Assembly: GCA_000018565.1 (NCBI GenBank)
Contig: CP000875.1
Span: forward strand, 4,975,199-5,039,198
Direction of reading: 5' to 3'
DNA length: 64,000 nucleotides
Source: Herpetosiphon aurantiacus DSM 785
Lineage (GTDB): Bacteria; Chloroflexota; Chloroflexia; Chloroflexales; Herpetosiphonaceae
In this document: positions 50,601 through 58,600 of the stretch, piece by piece
Position numbering within the stretch: the first letter of the stretch is position 1
Layout of the letters: each line of letters opens with the position of its first letter
Program-made: the position numbers and the translations under genes
The notes under the pieces: generated by a model
Told to the model about the DNA's origin: nothing
Seen by the model: the letters and a program-made list of their open reading frames with translations, nothing else
Databases searched by the model: none

Positions 50601-52545
50601 TTGGCTGGCTGCGCCATCGTGGAAACGCAGCATTCAGGCCGGCAGCGCCGGAGTTGCGGCGCGTTTGGCCGAGCCGCACTGCTGGCTGATGCTGGCGGAT
50701 GGCGAGGGGCTGGCCGCCGAGTTGACTGCCTGGCTGGAGCAGCGCGGCCAGACCGTGATCACGGTCATGCCCGGCGCGAGCTTCGCGGCACTCGGTCAGG
50801 CGCGCTATATGCTCCGCCCGACCAGCCGCGAGGATTTCACGGCCTTGTTGCAAACGTTGGAGCGCCAAGGCCACGCCCCCAGCCGCGTCGTCCATTGCTG
50901 GCTGTTCGGTGCCCAGGAGGATGCCGATTCGCTCAGCGATGCTACTCTGACCGCAACACTAGATGTCGGCTTCTACAGCCTGCTGGCACTGGCCCAAGCG
51001 CTGGGCGACCAGGGTGTCGAGTGGTGCGAGATCAACGCCGTCACTGCGGCCATGCAGGAGGTCACCGGACAGGAGAATCTTCAGGTAGCGGCATCAACGG
51101 TGATCGGGCCATGCAAGATTATTCCGCAGGAATATCCCAACTTAACGGCGCGCTCGATCGATATCCTGTTGCCAGCTGGGGCTGCCGAACGCACGGCGCT
51201 GGTCGCACAGCTGGGCACTGAACTGGCCACTCCGCCGACCGGTGACCAGGTCGCCTTCCGCGGCGCCCATCGCTGGGTCCAGGTTTTCGAACCAATTACC
51301 GTGCCAGCAGCGCCCGCGTCGCATCCGCGCTTGCGGACGGGCGGGGTGTACCTGCTGACCGGCGGCCTGGGCGGGATCGCCCTCGGCTTGGCCCGCGACC
51401 TGGCGGCGACGCTTCAGGCGAAACTGGTGCTGGTCAACCGCTCCGGCCTGCCCGACCGCGCCACCTGGCCGGCGTTGCTCGAACGCGACGGTGCCGAGCA
51501 GGGCGTGGGGCGGCGCATCCAGCAGGTGCTGGACTTGGAGGTGCTGGGCGCGGAGGTGCTGGTCATCCAGGCCGACGTCACCGACACGGTGGCGATGGCG
51601 CGGGCGGTGGCTGAGGCCCAGGCACGCTTCGGGACGATCCACGGTGTGCTCCACACGGCCGGCGTGCCCGGCGTGGGCTTGATGCAGCTTAAGGATGCCG
51701 CGACGGCAGCGGCTGAGCTGGCGCCCAAAGTCCAAGGCACGCTGGCGCTGACCAGCGCGTTAGCTGGGATTCCACTCGATTTCTTGGTGTTGTTCTCGTC
51801 GGTGACGTCGGCGACGGGCGGCGGGCCGGGCCAAGTGGCCTACTGTGCCGCCAACGCCTTCCTCGACGCCTACGCCCGCAAGCACGCCACCGACCACGGT
51901 CAGACCGTCGCGGTGAGCTGGGGCGAGTGGCTGTGGGATGCCTGGTCTGAGGGCTTGCAGGGCTTCGCGCCCGAGGTCCAGGCGCGCTTCCGCGCCTACC
52001 GCACGACCTTCGGGATCACCTTTGACGAAGGCGCCGACATTCTACGCCGCATCCTGGCCGAGCCGCTGGCCCACGTGTTTGTGACCAGCGAGGATCTGCT
52101 GCCGATGGCCGAGCGGAGTCGGCGCGAATCGGCGGCTCGCGGCCTCGAAGAATTACAGCGGCAGCAGGAAGCGCGGCCGACCTATCCGCGCCCCGAGGTC
52201 GGCACCTCGTTTGTCGAGCCGCAAAGCGTGATTGAACAGCAGATCGCCGGTATCTGGAGCACGGTGTTAGGCATCGCACCGATCGGCCTCCACGACAATT
52301 TCTTCGACTTGGGCGGCAACTCGCTACTGGGTCTGGATCTCTTTTCTCGGATCCGCAAGGCACTGAAGGTCGACAAGCTGCCGGCCTACGTACTCTACGA
52401 GGCTCCGACCGTCGCCACCCAGGCCGCCTATCTCACACCGGCGCCTGAGGCAGCCCTGGTTACGGAAGCGGTGCCGGATCTTGATGTCAAAATCCGGCAA
52501 AAGGTTAACCGGTTTAAACAGCAATCGTCGCTGGAGGATGCATGA
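38605..52545 (+). CDS. Trimodular type I PKS, modules M9, M10 and M11 (KS-AT-KR-ACP three times)
   Basis: From ATG 38605 it encodes 4646 residues, the largest protein here. M9: N-type KS Cys185; AT Ser647 in GYSLG; alpha KR Tyr1330; ACP Ser1480. M10: C-type KS Cys1715; AT Ser2179 in GYSVG; alpha-type KR with an unusual HGAGHLDQ in place of HAAG plus six variable residues, Tyr2874; ACP Ser3020. M11: C-type KS Cys3256; AT Ser3720; beta KR Tyr4413 with TGGLGGIA (Ala4259); ACP Ser4573. All three ATs have GVGDHY and HAFHS (malonyl type). M10 is the extra module compared with genes 4, 5 and 7. Its KS-AT is nearly identical to those of M8 and M11, but its KR-ACP is the most divergent of the alpha group. 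The C-tail IRQKVNRFKQQSSLEDA repeats that of gene 5, and the head MTDRAAYD repeats in gene 7. Predicted output is three beta-hydroxy units. Confidence 0.96.
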   Translation: MTDRAAYDAAYDTAVAIVGMSGRFPGASTVDAFWQNLTAGERSIRTLGDAELLAAGVDPELLRDPQYVKAGAFVDDIELFDAAFFGYTPREAEVMDPQHRLFLECAWQALEQAGYDPDGFRGSIGVFAGSATSSYRVHNIHTNPEIAESVGGLQLAVGNDSDSLASTVSYKLNLRGPSVAVQTFCSTSLVAVHMACQSLLTYECNIALAGGAAITVPQGVGYLYQEGGILSPDGHCRTFDAKAQGSVMGSGVGVVTLKRFEDALNDGDTIYAVIRGSTVNNDGIRKVGYTAPGLNGQSAVITIAQNRAEVDPDTVSYIEAHGTATPLGDSIELAALIKAFERGTERKQFCALGSVKPNIGHLDRASGVTGLIKTTMALHHRQLPPNLDFETPSPDIDLANSPFYVNTQLRDWPADGAAPRRAGVNSFGLGGTNVHVVLEEAPAPAPVAPARPAQLLVLSAKTATALEAMTDNLAAYLAGAPADLADVAFTLQAGRTRFNHRRAFVCESAADAAQVLQTRDLRRITTVEQSGRNRPVAFVFPGVGDHYAGMAKTLYATEAVFREAVDQCAELLAPRLGQDLRAALYPADQPAAAAAHTLFAATAASSRVAGALHQTALAQPAVFVVEYALVQLLASWGIRPQALLGYSLGEYVAATVAGVLSLEDALTLVAKRAQWIQAQPHGAMLAVSLGVEAIQPYLNTEVALAVVNSPMTCVLAGPHAALELVKIHLEEDEVASRWLETSHAFHSPMLAPVAAELTALVRTLRLQTPKIPYISNVTGTWITDAEATDPGYWARHMVETVQFADGVGTLLADAQLTLLEVGPGQALGSFIRQHPACGRDRFGQIVATLPGAAEATNDLVALLNGLGRLWLAGVPIDWAGLHGKRPRRRVPLPTYPFERKRFWIDAAIMPAALAAGERLRGRHADVTDWFYRPDWAPAALGVPAAPGHWLILPDAHGLGKAVASSLRAAGHTVTLATAGPADTTLMVPQIPIDPTDAAAYELLLDTLRADGGLPSHILWLGGLTPLDSALTGPARFQAAQATGYYDLLQLAQALVTRVIDEAVQLLVVTAGMQAVGANAIPVAEHATLLGLATVIGQENVTIRVRSVDLAMADDAAAELLAAECLASGDALRVAYRDGQRLEERYQPIRLETPGSSVLQSGGVYVITGGLGGVGLVLAEHLARTAQAKLVLVGRQGLPERAAWDAWLREHGADDATSQRIQRVRMIEAAGGTVEVMAADVADPEQLRGVFAETEARFGTLYGVLHAAGISDSQAYLPLETIGPKECEWHFQPKAYGLYALEAALDDRSLDFCVVFSSVSSVLGGLGFAGYAAANSFMNAFTQRHNRTHAVPWVSVNWDTWHLRAGQHDVIGATVAQYEMSPAEGADAFERAAATRNEPVIINSTGDLDARIRQWVRLESVREQPEREREAAGSTQQAVSVSVPLRSTSEYEQRITAVWQHVLGIETIGIHDNFFDLGGNSLIALQLIARLKKEFKTQVPAVAIFEAPTISALVQYMLPDAPVVAPADALLVERRQRVRQTAEQDGIAIIGMVGRFPGASTVDALWQNVADGVEAFTRFTDEELRAAGVPADLINDTNYVKVRPVLHNDISLFDAAFFGYTPREAEFLDPQQRLFQECAWEALEQAGYDTQRYPGLVGVFGGTNVNAYLYRLVEDPELRDLMSESITLQNDKDALATYVSYKLNLRGPSFSIQTYCSTSLVATHLACRSLRAGDCDIALAGGVSIRVPVNTGYLFQEGDQGAPDGRCRTFDALAEGTNFGDGVAIVVLKRLADALADGDTIHAVIRGSAINNDGGLKVGYTAPSVVGQAAVVQAALADANLAADAISYVEAHGTATKLGDPIEVAALTKAYRTMTDKVGFCAISSVKPNIGHLDRASGATGLIKTVMALKHNVIPPTLHFQAPNPEIDFASSPFFVPTALTPWTRNGTPRRAGVNSLGVGGTNAHVIVEEAPQVGPSGPGRAAELLVLSAKTATALEAATTNLAAHLEEQPMVNLADVAHTLQVGRRVFEHRRVVVARNVADAVGLLRSGDARRVLTLAQKPTSRGVAFVFPGVGDHYVGMAEGLYATEGVFRATVDRCCALLTPLLGSPIRKEIYPDGGAPVSAGIDLRAMLRENATPRSAGRLHQTAWAQPAVFVVEYALVQLLASWGIRPQALLGYSVGEYVAAAVAGVLSLEDALTVVAKRAQWIQAQPAGSMLAVSLGADAIGAYVGGAVALAVVNSPMTCVLAGPQAALEAVKTRLDGDEVASRWLETSHAFHSPMLAPVQAELTALAGTLRLQAPRIPYISNVTGTWITDAEATDPGYWARHMVETVQFADGVGTLLADAQLVVLEVGPGQALGSFIRQHPACGRDRFGQIVATVRGMTDTSDDLEVLLSALGRLWLHDVVVDWASFRGSEVRQRIPLPTYPFERQRFWVEPRSYVRTPVQEAAVIGRKPNIADWFYTPVWEAQPLPAKGSAQPAGPYLVFVDEQGFGAQVVGRLESNGVTVIKVRQGGAFAQLDATSFAVRPDIRDDYAVLFSALQTNRLLPQAIVHLWNVASNARVSADEAGFGACQVYGFYSLLHLAQAVGGIDLESTLPITVFSNSTQPVTGNERLYAEQSPSAVTCRVIGQENPAVFCRNVDICVPEQAGAEADQLAMLLEQELLVPSQDIAVAYREGRRFVQHYRADRLEPISRAVPAPLRMGGVYLITGGLGGIGTAIAGYLAEKAQAKLVLLGRTPLPPREEWDGLAVARGPEDGLVQKIAKIRAMEAHGAEVLTLSADVGDPAQLSAALAEIRRRFGALHGVVHGAGHLDQSGFQLIQDVGHEPCEAHFKPKVYALYHLEAMLRDQELDFCLLLSSVSSVLGGLGYVGYTAANYFMDIFTHRLRQSPSNRWISVNWDTWHLKAGQHDGATVAQYELFPFEGVDAFGRILERAPVQIINSTGDLDTRIKQWVLLESIRSNAASSSPAASHERPAIDTQYVPVNSEYERRIAAVWQQVLGIGQIGIDDNFFDLGGNSLTALQLISRLKKEFKTQISAVAIFEAPTIRAMAQYLMPDAPPAVDLAETLLVQRRQRVRQTAEQDGIAIIGMAGRFPGASNVDEFWDNLANGVEAFTAFTDAELLAAGVLYEQVHDLNYVKRRPILKEDVTLFDAAFFGYTPREAEFLDPQQRLFHECAWEALEQAGYDTQRYPGLVGIYGGANLNTYLMQLAFDPDVARNFTDSVFLENDKDALTTNVSYKLNLRGPSFAVQTYCSTSLVATHLACRSLRAGDCDIALAGGVSIRVPVNTGHLFQEGDQVSPDGSCRTFDAQAAGTTWADGVAVLVLKRLADALADGDTIHAVIRGSAINNDGGLKVGYTAPSVVGQAAVVQAALADANLAADAISYVEAHGTATKLGDPIEVASLTKAYRTMTDKVGFCAISSVKPNVGHLDRAAGATGLIKTVMALKHNVIPPTLHFQTPNPEIDFASSPFFVPTALTPWTRNGTPRRAGVNSLGVGGTNAHVIVEEAPQVGPSGPGRAVELLVLSARTPSALETMTVNLTAYLEGQPTVNLADVAHTLQVGRRVFEHRRVVVARDATSAAALLRSGDARRVLTLAQKPTSRGVAFVFPGVGDHYVGMAEGLYATEGVFRATVDRCCALLTPLLGSPIRKEIYPDGGAPVSAGIDLRAMLREDATPRSAGRLHQTAWAQPAVFVVEYALVQLLASWGIRPQALLGYSVGEYVAATVAGVLSLEDALTLVAKRAQWIQAQPAGSMLAVSLSAEAIGAYVGGAVALAVVNSPMTCVLAGPQAALEAVKTRLDGDEVASRWLETSHAFHSPMLAPVQAELTALAGTLRLQAPRIPYISNVTGTWITDAEATDPGYWARHMVETVQFADGVGTLLADAQLVVLEVGPGQALGSFIRQHPACGRDRFGQIVATVRGMTDTSDDLEVLLSALGRLWLHDVVVDWAGFRGSEVRQRIPLPTYPFERQRFWIEPNLNSRLAAAHRPIRRPDIGDWLAAPSWKRSIQAGSAGVAARLAEPHCWLMLADGEGLAAELTAWLEQRGQTVITVMPGASFAALGQARYMLRPTSREDFTALLQTLERQGHAPSRVVHCWLFGAQEDADSLSDATLTATLDVGFYSLLALAQALGDQGVEWCEINAVTAAMQEVTGQENLQVAASTVIGPCKIIPQEYPNLTARSIDILLPAGAAERTALVAQLGTELATPPTGDQVAFRGAHRWVQVFEPITVPAAPASHPRLRTGGVYLLTGGLGGIALGLARDLAATLQAKLVLVNRSGLPDRATWPALLERDGAEQGVGRRIQQVLDLEVLGAEVLVIQADVTDTVAMARAVAEAQARFGTIHGVLHTAGVPGVGLMQLKDAATAAAELAPKVQGTLALTSALAGIPLDFLVLFSSVTSATGGGPGQVAYCAANAFLDAYARKHATDHGQTVAVSWGEWLWDAWSEGLQGFAPEVQARFRAYRTTFGITFDEGADILRRILAEPLAHVFVTSEDLLPMAERSRRESAARGLEELQRQQEARPTYPRPEVGTSFVEPQSVIEQQIAGIWSTVLGIAPIGLHDNFFDLGGNSLLGLDLFSRIRKALKVDKLPAYVLYEAPTVATQAAYLTPAPEAALVTEAVPDLDVKIRQKVNRFKQQSSLEDA
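43942..45917 (+). repeat. C-type KS-AT block, copy 3 (M10)
   Basis: Offset 9412 from copy 2. It differs in a linker patch (RNVADAVGLLRSG where others have RDATSAAALLRSG) and in the segment before LHQTAWAQPAVF (REN where M11 and M13 have RED). Confidence 0.9.
48565..50544 (+). repeat. C-type KS-AT block, copy 4 (M11)
   Basis: Offset 4623 from copy 3. The first codons (WADGVAVLVLKRL) and one linker patch (ARTPSALETMTVNL) are diverged; the rest follows the other copies closely. Confidence 0.9.
51313..51966 (+). repeat. Beta-type KR catalytic block, copy 3 (M11)
   Basis: Same boundaries as copy 1. The cofactor loop Ala codon is at 51379 and the catalytic Tyr at 51841. It shares RTGGVYL with M13 where M6 and M8 have RMGGVYL. 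Confidence 0.85.
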
Positions 52546-52634
52546 ACCATCTCTGGCGCGCAGGTCAAGCGGCGGCGGCAACGCTTCGCCAAGCAGGGAG
52601 CAATGCGATGACTTTGGAAATGAGGGATCTATGA
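52542..52634 (+). CDS. 30-residue mini-ORF bridging genes 6 and 7 (copy 2)
   Basis: It has the same design as the copy at 38516: ATGA overlap with the end of gene 6, ATGA overlap with the start of gene 7, and 30 codons. The peptide again begins MNHLWRAGQAA and ends SNAMTLEMRDL. The middle eight or so codons differ (AATLRQAG-like against VAHHRPRW-like) without any change of length or frame. Retention of frame despite local divergence argues weakly for a constraint, either on the peptide or on ribosome passage. It could equally be a passive passenger of the gene duplication. Confidence 0.45.
   Translation: MNHLWRAGQAAAATLRQAGSNAMTLEMRDL
52622..52630 (+). promoter_or_regulatory. Ribosome binding site that decides the start of gene 7
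   Basis: GAGGG at 52622-52626 sits 4 bases before ATG 52631, identical in layout to the gene 6 start. The upstream in-frame ATG at 52481 lies inside gene 6 and would add 50 codons without PKS similarity. Confidence 0.65.
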
Positions 52635-55600
52635 CCGATAGAGCAGCATATGATGATGCATACGACACAGCCATTGCCATCGTAAGCATGGCCGGGCGCT
52701 TCCCAGGCGCGTCGAATGTTGATGCGTTCTGGCAGAATCTGGTCGCTGGCGTGCGCTCAATCCTCCCGATTGCCGACGAGGATATGCTGGCCATGGGCAT
52801 GGATCCCGCAGTGCTTCGCGACCCGCAGTATGTCAAGGCTGGCGCGTTTGTCGACGATGTCGATCTGTTCGACGCCAGTTTCTTCGGCTACACGCCGCGC
52901 GAGGCCGAGATCATCGATCCCCAGTACCGGCTATTTTTGGAATGTGCTTGGGAAGGACTGGAACGGGCTGGCTATGACCTGGAAACCTACCGCGGAGCCA
53001 TCGGCATGTTCGCCGGCTCCGGCCACCCGACGTATGCTCTGGAGAATATCGCCTCCAACCCAAGCATCAGGGAGTGGGCCGGTGACCTTCAGGTTAATAT
53101 CAACAACGAAAAGGACTCGCTAGCGACGATCGTCTCGTACAAGCTGAACCTGCGCGGGCCGAGCGTGGCAGTGCAGACGTTCTGCTCGACCTCGCTGGTC
53201 GCGGTCCACATGGCCTGCCAGAGCCTGCTGACCTACGAGTGTAATATCGCGCTTGGCGGCGGCTCGGCGCTGAATCTGCAACAGGGCCTCGGGTATTTCT
53301 ACCAAGAAGGCGGCATCTTGTCGCCGGACGGCCGCTGCCGCACGTTCGACGCCCAGGCCCAGGGCAGCGTGATGGGCAGCGGCGTCGGCGTCGTCGTGCT
53401 CAAGCGCTTCGAGGACGCGCTCAACGATGGCGACACGATCTACGCCATCATCCGCGGGTCGGCGATCAACAACGATGGCATCCGCAAGGTCGGCTATACC
53501 GCCCCCGGTCTGGGCGGCCAGTCATCGGTGATCTCCACTGCGCATCAGCGCGCCGGGGTTGCGCCAGAGTCAATCGGCTATATCGAGGCCCACGGTACGG
53601 CCACGCCGCTCGGCGACTCGATCGAGCTGGCCGCCTTGATCAAAGCCTTCGAGCGTAAAACCACTCGCCAGCAATTCTGCGCGCTGGGGTCGGTCAAGCC
53701 GAATGTCGGCCACCTCGACCGGGCGTCGGGGGTGACGGGCCTGATCAAAACGACCATGGCCCTGTATCACCGCCAGCTGCCGCCCAACCTTGATTTCGAG
53801 CGCACCAGCCCGGATATCGATCTGGCCAGCAGTCCGTTCTACGTCAACACGCAACTGCGCGAGTGGGCCGCTGAGGCCGGGAGCGTGCGACGGGCCGGCG
53901 TCAACTCGTTTGGTCTGGGCGGCACCAACGTCCACGTCGTGCTGGAGGAAGCACCCGCACCGGCGCCCGTGGCTCCGGCTCGCCCGGCCCAGTTGCTGGT
54001 GCTGTCAGCCAAGACCGCGACCGCCCTGGAGGCCATGACCGACAACCTAGCCGCCTATCTGGCCGGCGCCCCTGCCGATCTGGCCGACGTGGCCTTTACC
54101 CTCCAGATCGGCCGCACGGGTTTCAACCACCGGCGGATCGTCGCCGGAACCAGTGCCGCCGATGTTCGTGCCGCCCTGGAGCAGCGCGATGGGCGGCGCG
54201 TGCTGAGCGCCACGCAGACTGGACGCAACCGGCCGGTGGCGTTTGTGTTCCCCGGCGTGGGCGACCACTATGCCGACATGGCCAAGACCCTGTACGCGAC
54301 CGAGGCGGTCTTCCGCGAGGCGGTTGATCAGTGTGCCGAATTGCTGGCCCCACGCCTTGGCCAGGATCTGCGCGCCGCCCTGTATCCCGCCGATCAGCCA
54401 GCCGCAGCCGCGGCCCACACGCTGTTTGCGGCTACTGCGGCGAGCAGTCGTGTGGCGGGAGCGCTGCATCAGACGGCGCTGGCCCAGCCGGCGGTGTTTG
54501 TGGTCGAGTATGCGTTAGTCCAACTGCTGGCGAACTGGGGTATCCGGCCGCAAGCGCTGCTCGGCTATAGTCTGGGCGAGTACGTGGCGGCGACGGTCGC
54601 CGGCGTGCTGAGCCTGGAGGATGCCCTGACCCTGGTTGCCATGCGCGCCCAGTGGATTCAGGCCCAGCCGCATGGCGCGATGCTGGCCGTCTCGCTGGGC
54701 GCCGAGGCCATCCAGCCCTACCTGAATACCGAGGTGGCGCTGGCGGTGGTCAACAGCCCAATGACCTGCGTCCTGGCCGGTCCGCAGGCGGCGTTGGAGG
54801 CGGTCAAAATCCGTCTGGAAGAAGATGAGGTGGCCAGCCGCTGGCTGGAGACGAGCCACGCGTTCCACTCGCCGATGCTGGCGCCGGTGGCGGCCGAACT
54901 GACCGCGCTGGTGCGCACGCTGCAGCTCCAGACACCCAAAATTCCCTATATCTCCAATGTGACTGGCACGTGGATCACCGACGCCCAGGCGACCGACCCG
55001 AGCTATTGGGCACGGCATATGGTCGAAACGGTGCAGTTTGCCGATGGCGTCGGCACCTTGCTGGCCGATGCTCAGCTGGCGCTGCTCGAAGTGGGACCGG
55101 GCCAAGCGCTGGGGTCGTTTATCCGCCAGCATCCGACCTGCGGGCGTGACCGGTTTGGCCAGATCGTCGCGACCTTGCCAGTGGCGGCCGAGGCCACTAA
55201 TGATCTGGTGGCGCTGCTCAACGGGCTAGGGCGGTTGTGGCTAGCTGGCGTCCCCGTCGATTGGGCCGGTTTCCACGGCGGCGCGGCTCGCCAGCGCGTC
55301 CCGCTGCCGACGTATCCCTTTGAGCGCAAGCGCTTCTGGATCGATGTGCAACGGCCGGAGAAGGCCGCCGCCCTCGCCGAGACGACCGCGGGCCGCAAAC
55401 CCGACATCGCCGACTGGTTCTATCAGCCAGCGTGGGTGCGCGCGGAACTGCTGGGTGCACCGGTCAAGCCGGGCTGCTGGCTGGTGTTTGCCGACCAGCA
55501 CGGTCTGGGCAACGCTGTCGGCCAGCGGTTGATACTGGCCGGCCATCGCGTCGTGCAGATCGAGGCCGGATCAGATTTCGTCCAGTTCGACGAGCAGCAC

Positions 55601-58600
55601 TTTCAGATCCGACCGGGCCAGATTGACGATTACCAGAACCTTTTGAAGACGGCGATCGGCGCGGGATACCTGCCGACCCACGTCCTCCATCTGTGGAGTC
55701 TGGCGCCGGCGGCGGGTCGGGCGACGGGTTCCGGGCGTTTCGCAGCCATTCAGGAGTACGGCTTCACCAGCTTGCTAAACCTGGCCTTCGCCCTCGGCAG
55801 CCAGCTGATCGACGATCCGGTTGAGCTGCTGGTGGCGACTGCCAGTATCCAGGCCGTCGATCCGAGCGACCTCCCCGATGCCGACAACGCCACAATCCTT
55901 GGTGCCTGCACTGTGATCGGCCAGGAAAACCTTTCTATCACGGTCCGCAACATCGACCTAAGCCTGCCAGCTGACCTGAACAGTGCCGAACTGCCGGTCG
56001 CCGCGCTGGTCGCCGAGTGTCAGAAGCAAAACAGCGACCTCCACGTCGCTTATCGCGGCAATCAGCGATTTGTCCAGCAGTACCAGCCCTTGCGGCTAGA
56101 GGTGCCGGAGTCGCCGGCGGTGCGGCCGGGCGGGGTGTATGTGATCACGGGCGGCCTGGGCGGGGTCGGACTGGTGCTGGCGGAGCATCTGGCGCGGACG
56201 GCGCAGGCGAAGCTGGTGCTGGTCGGCCGGCAGGGCTTGCCGGAGCGGGCGGCCTGGGACGCGTGGCTGCGCGAACACGGCGCGGACGACGCCACGAGCC
56301 AGCGTATCCAGCGGGTGCGGATGATCGAAGCCGCCGGTGGCAGCGTTCTGGTTGTTGCCGCCGATGTGGCCATGGTGGCCGGTTTCCAGCGCGTGATTGC
56401 GGCGACCGAGCAGCAGTTCGGTTCGATCAACGGCGTCTTGCACGCCGCCGGTATCTCGGATAGCACCGCGTACAACCTAATCCAGTTATTGGAACAGGCG
56501 ACCTACGCCGCTCACTTCCAGCCGAAGGTGTACGGGTTGTACGCACTGGAAGCGGCGCTGGGCGACCGGCCGCTGGACTTCTGTGTGCTGTTTTCCTCGA
56601 TCTCGGCGGTGCTGGGTGGGTTGGGCTTCGCGGGCTACGCGGCGGCCAACTGCTTCATCGATGCCTTTACCGAGCGCCACAACCGCACGCACGCAGTGCC
56701 TTGGGTCAGCGTCAACTGGGATACTTGGCAACTCAAGGTCGGCCAGCACGATGTGATCGGCGCGACCGTCGCCCAGTACGAGATGAGTCCGGCCGAGGGC
56801 GCGGCGGCCTTCGAGCGCGTCGCTGCGGCCCGGGGCCACACCCAGATTGTCAACTCGACCGGCGACCTCGACGCCCGCATTCGCCAGTGGGTCCGCCTGG
56901 AATCGGTGCGCGCCGACGCCGCCGCAGCGGCCGACACCGCCGTGCAAACGGTGCCCCGCGGCACACCGCTTTCCAGCAGCGAGTATGAGCAGCGGGTGGC
57001 TATGGTCTGGCAGCAGATTCTGGGTATCGACGAGGTGGGCATCGACGACAACTTCTTTGACCTGGGCGGCAATTCGTTGGTCGCGCTCCAATTAGTGACG
57101 CGGCTCAAGAAAGAGCTGAAAACCCAGATCCCGATGGTCGCCTTGTTTGAGGCGCCGACGGTGCGGGCAATGTCGCAATTGCTGCGCCCCGAAACCGCGC
57201 CCGATGTCGACCAGCAGGCGCTGCTCTTGCAACAGCGCCGCGAGCAAACGCGCCAGACGGTGCAGGCGGATGGCCTCGCGATCATCGGCATGGTCGGGCG
57301 TTTTCCCGGTGCCTCCAGCGTGGAGGAGCTCTGGCAAAATCTGCATAACGGTGTCGAGTCGACAACCCACTTCACCGATGAGGAACTCGTTGCTTCCGGG
57401 GTCAATCCCCTGGAAATCCGGCACCCCGACTACGTCAAGTCGCGGCCGATCCTGAAGGATGATGTCAGCTTGTTCGATGCGGCGTTTTTCGGCTACACGC
57501 CGCGCGAGGCGGAGTTTCTCGACCCGCAGCAGCGCTTGTTCCACGAGTGCGCTTGGGAGGCCCTGGAGCAGGCCGGCTACGATACTCAGCGCTATCCCGG
57601 CCTGGTCGGCGTTTTTGGCGGCACCAATATGAACGCCTACCTCAACCGCATCGCCCGCGACCCACGCTCCGACGGCCATATCACTGAGATCATCACCCTT
57701 GAGAACGACAAGGACGCGCTGGCGACCAACGTCGCCTACAAGTTGAACCTGCGCGGGCCAAGCTTCGCGGTGCAGACGTTCTGCTCGACCTCGCTGGTCG
57801 CCACCCACTTGGCCTGCCGCAGCCTGCGCCACGGCGAGTGCGATATCGCCCTCGCTGGTGGCGTGTCGGTCCGTGTCCCGGTCAACACCGGCTATCTGTA
57901 TGAAGAAGGCGATCAGGTGTCACCGGACGGCCACTGCCGGACGTTCGATGCCAACGCGGGCGGAGCGACCTTCGGCGACGGGGTGGCGATCGTGGTACTG
58001 AAGCGGCTGGCGGACGCGCTGGCCGACGGCGACACTATCCACGCCGTGATCCGTGGGTCGGCGATCAACAACGACGGGGGGCTGAAGGTCGGCTACACCG
58101 CACCCAGCGTGGTCGGGCAGGCGGCGGTGGTGCAGGCGGCGCTGGCTGATGCCAATCTGGCCGCCGATGCCATCTCGTATGTCGAGGCCCACGGCACCGC
58201 CACCAAACTCGGCGACCCGATCGAAGTGGCGGCATTGACCAAGGCCTATCGCACGACCACCGACAAAGTTGGCTTCTGCGCGATCAGTTCGGTCAAACCG
58301 AACGTCGGCCACCTCGACCGGGCGGCTGGCGCGACTGGTTTGATCAAGACGGTTATGGCCCTGAAGCACAACGTGATTCCGGCCACGCTGCACTTCCAGA
58401 CGCCCAACCCCGAGATCGACTTCGCCAGCAGCCCGTTCTTTGTGCCGACCGCGCTCACGCCGTGGACGCGCAATGGCACACCGCGCCGGGCCGGGGTCAA
58501 CTCGCTGGGTGTGGGTGGAACCAATGCCCACGTCATCGTGGAGGAAGCACCGCAGGTCGGGCCAAGTGGCCCCGGTCGGGCGGTCGAACTGCTGGTGCTG

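Larger units (their letters stand above)
52507..52661 (+). repeat. Duplicated gene-junction segment, copy 2 (end of gene 6, mini-ORF, start of gene 7)
   Basis: Partner of 38481-38635. The pair flanks gene 6, as expected if gene 6 or an ancestral form of it was inserted or amplified by recombination between junctions. Confidence 0.9.
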
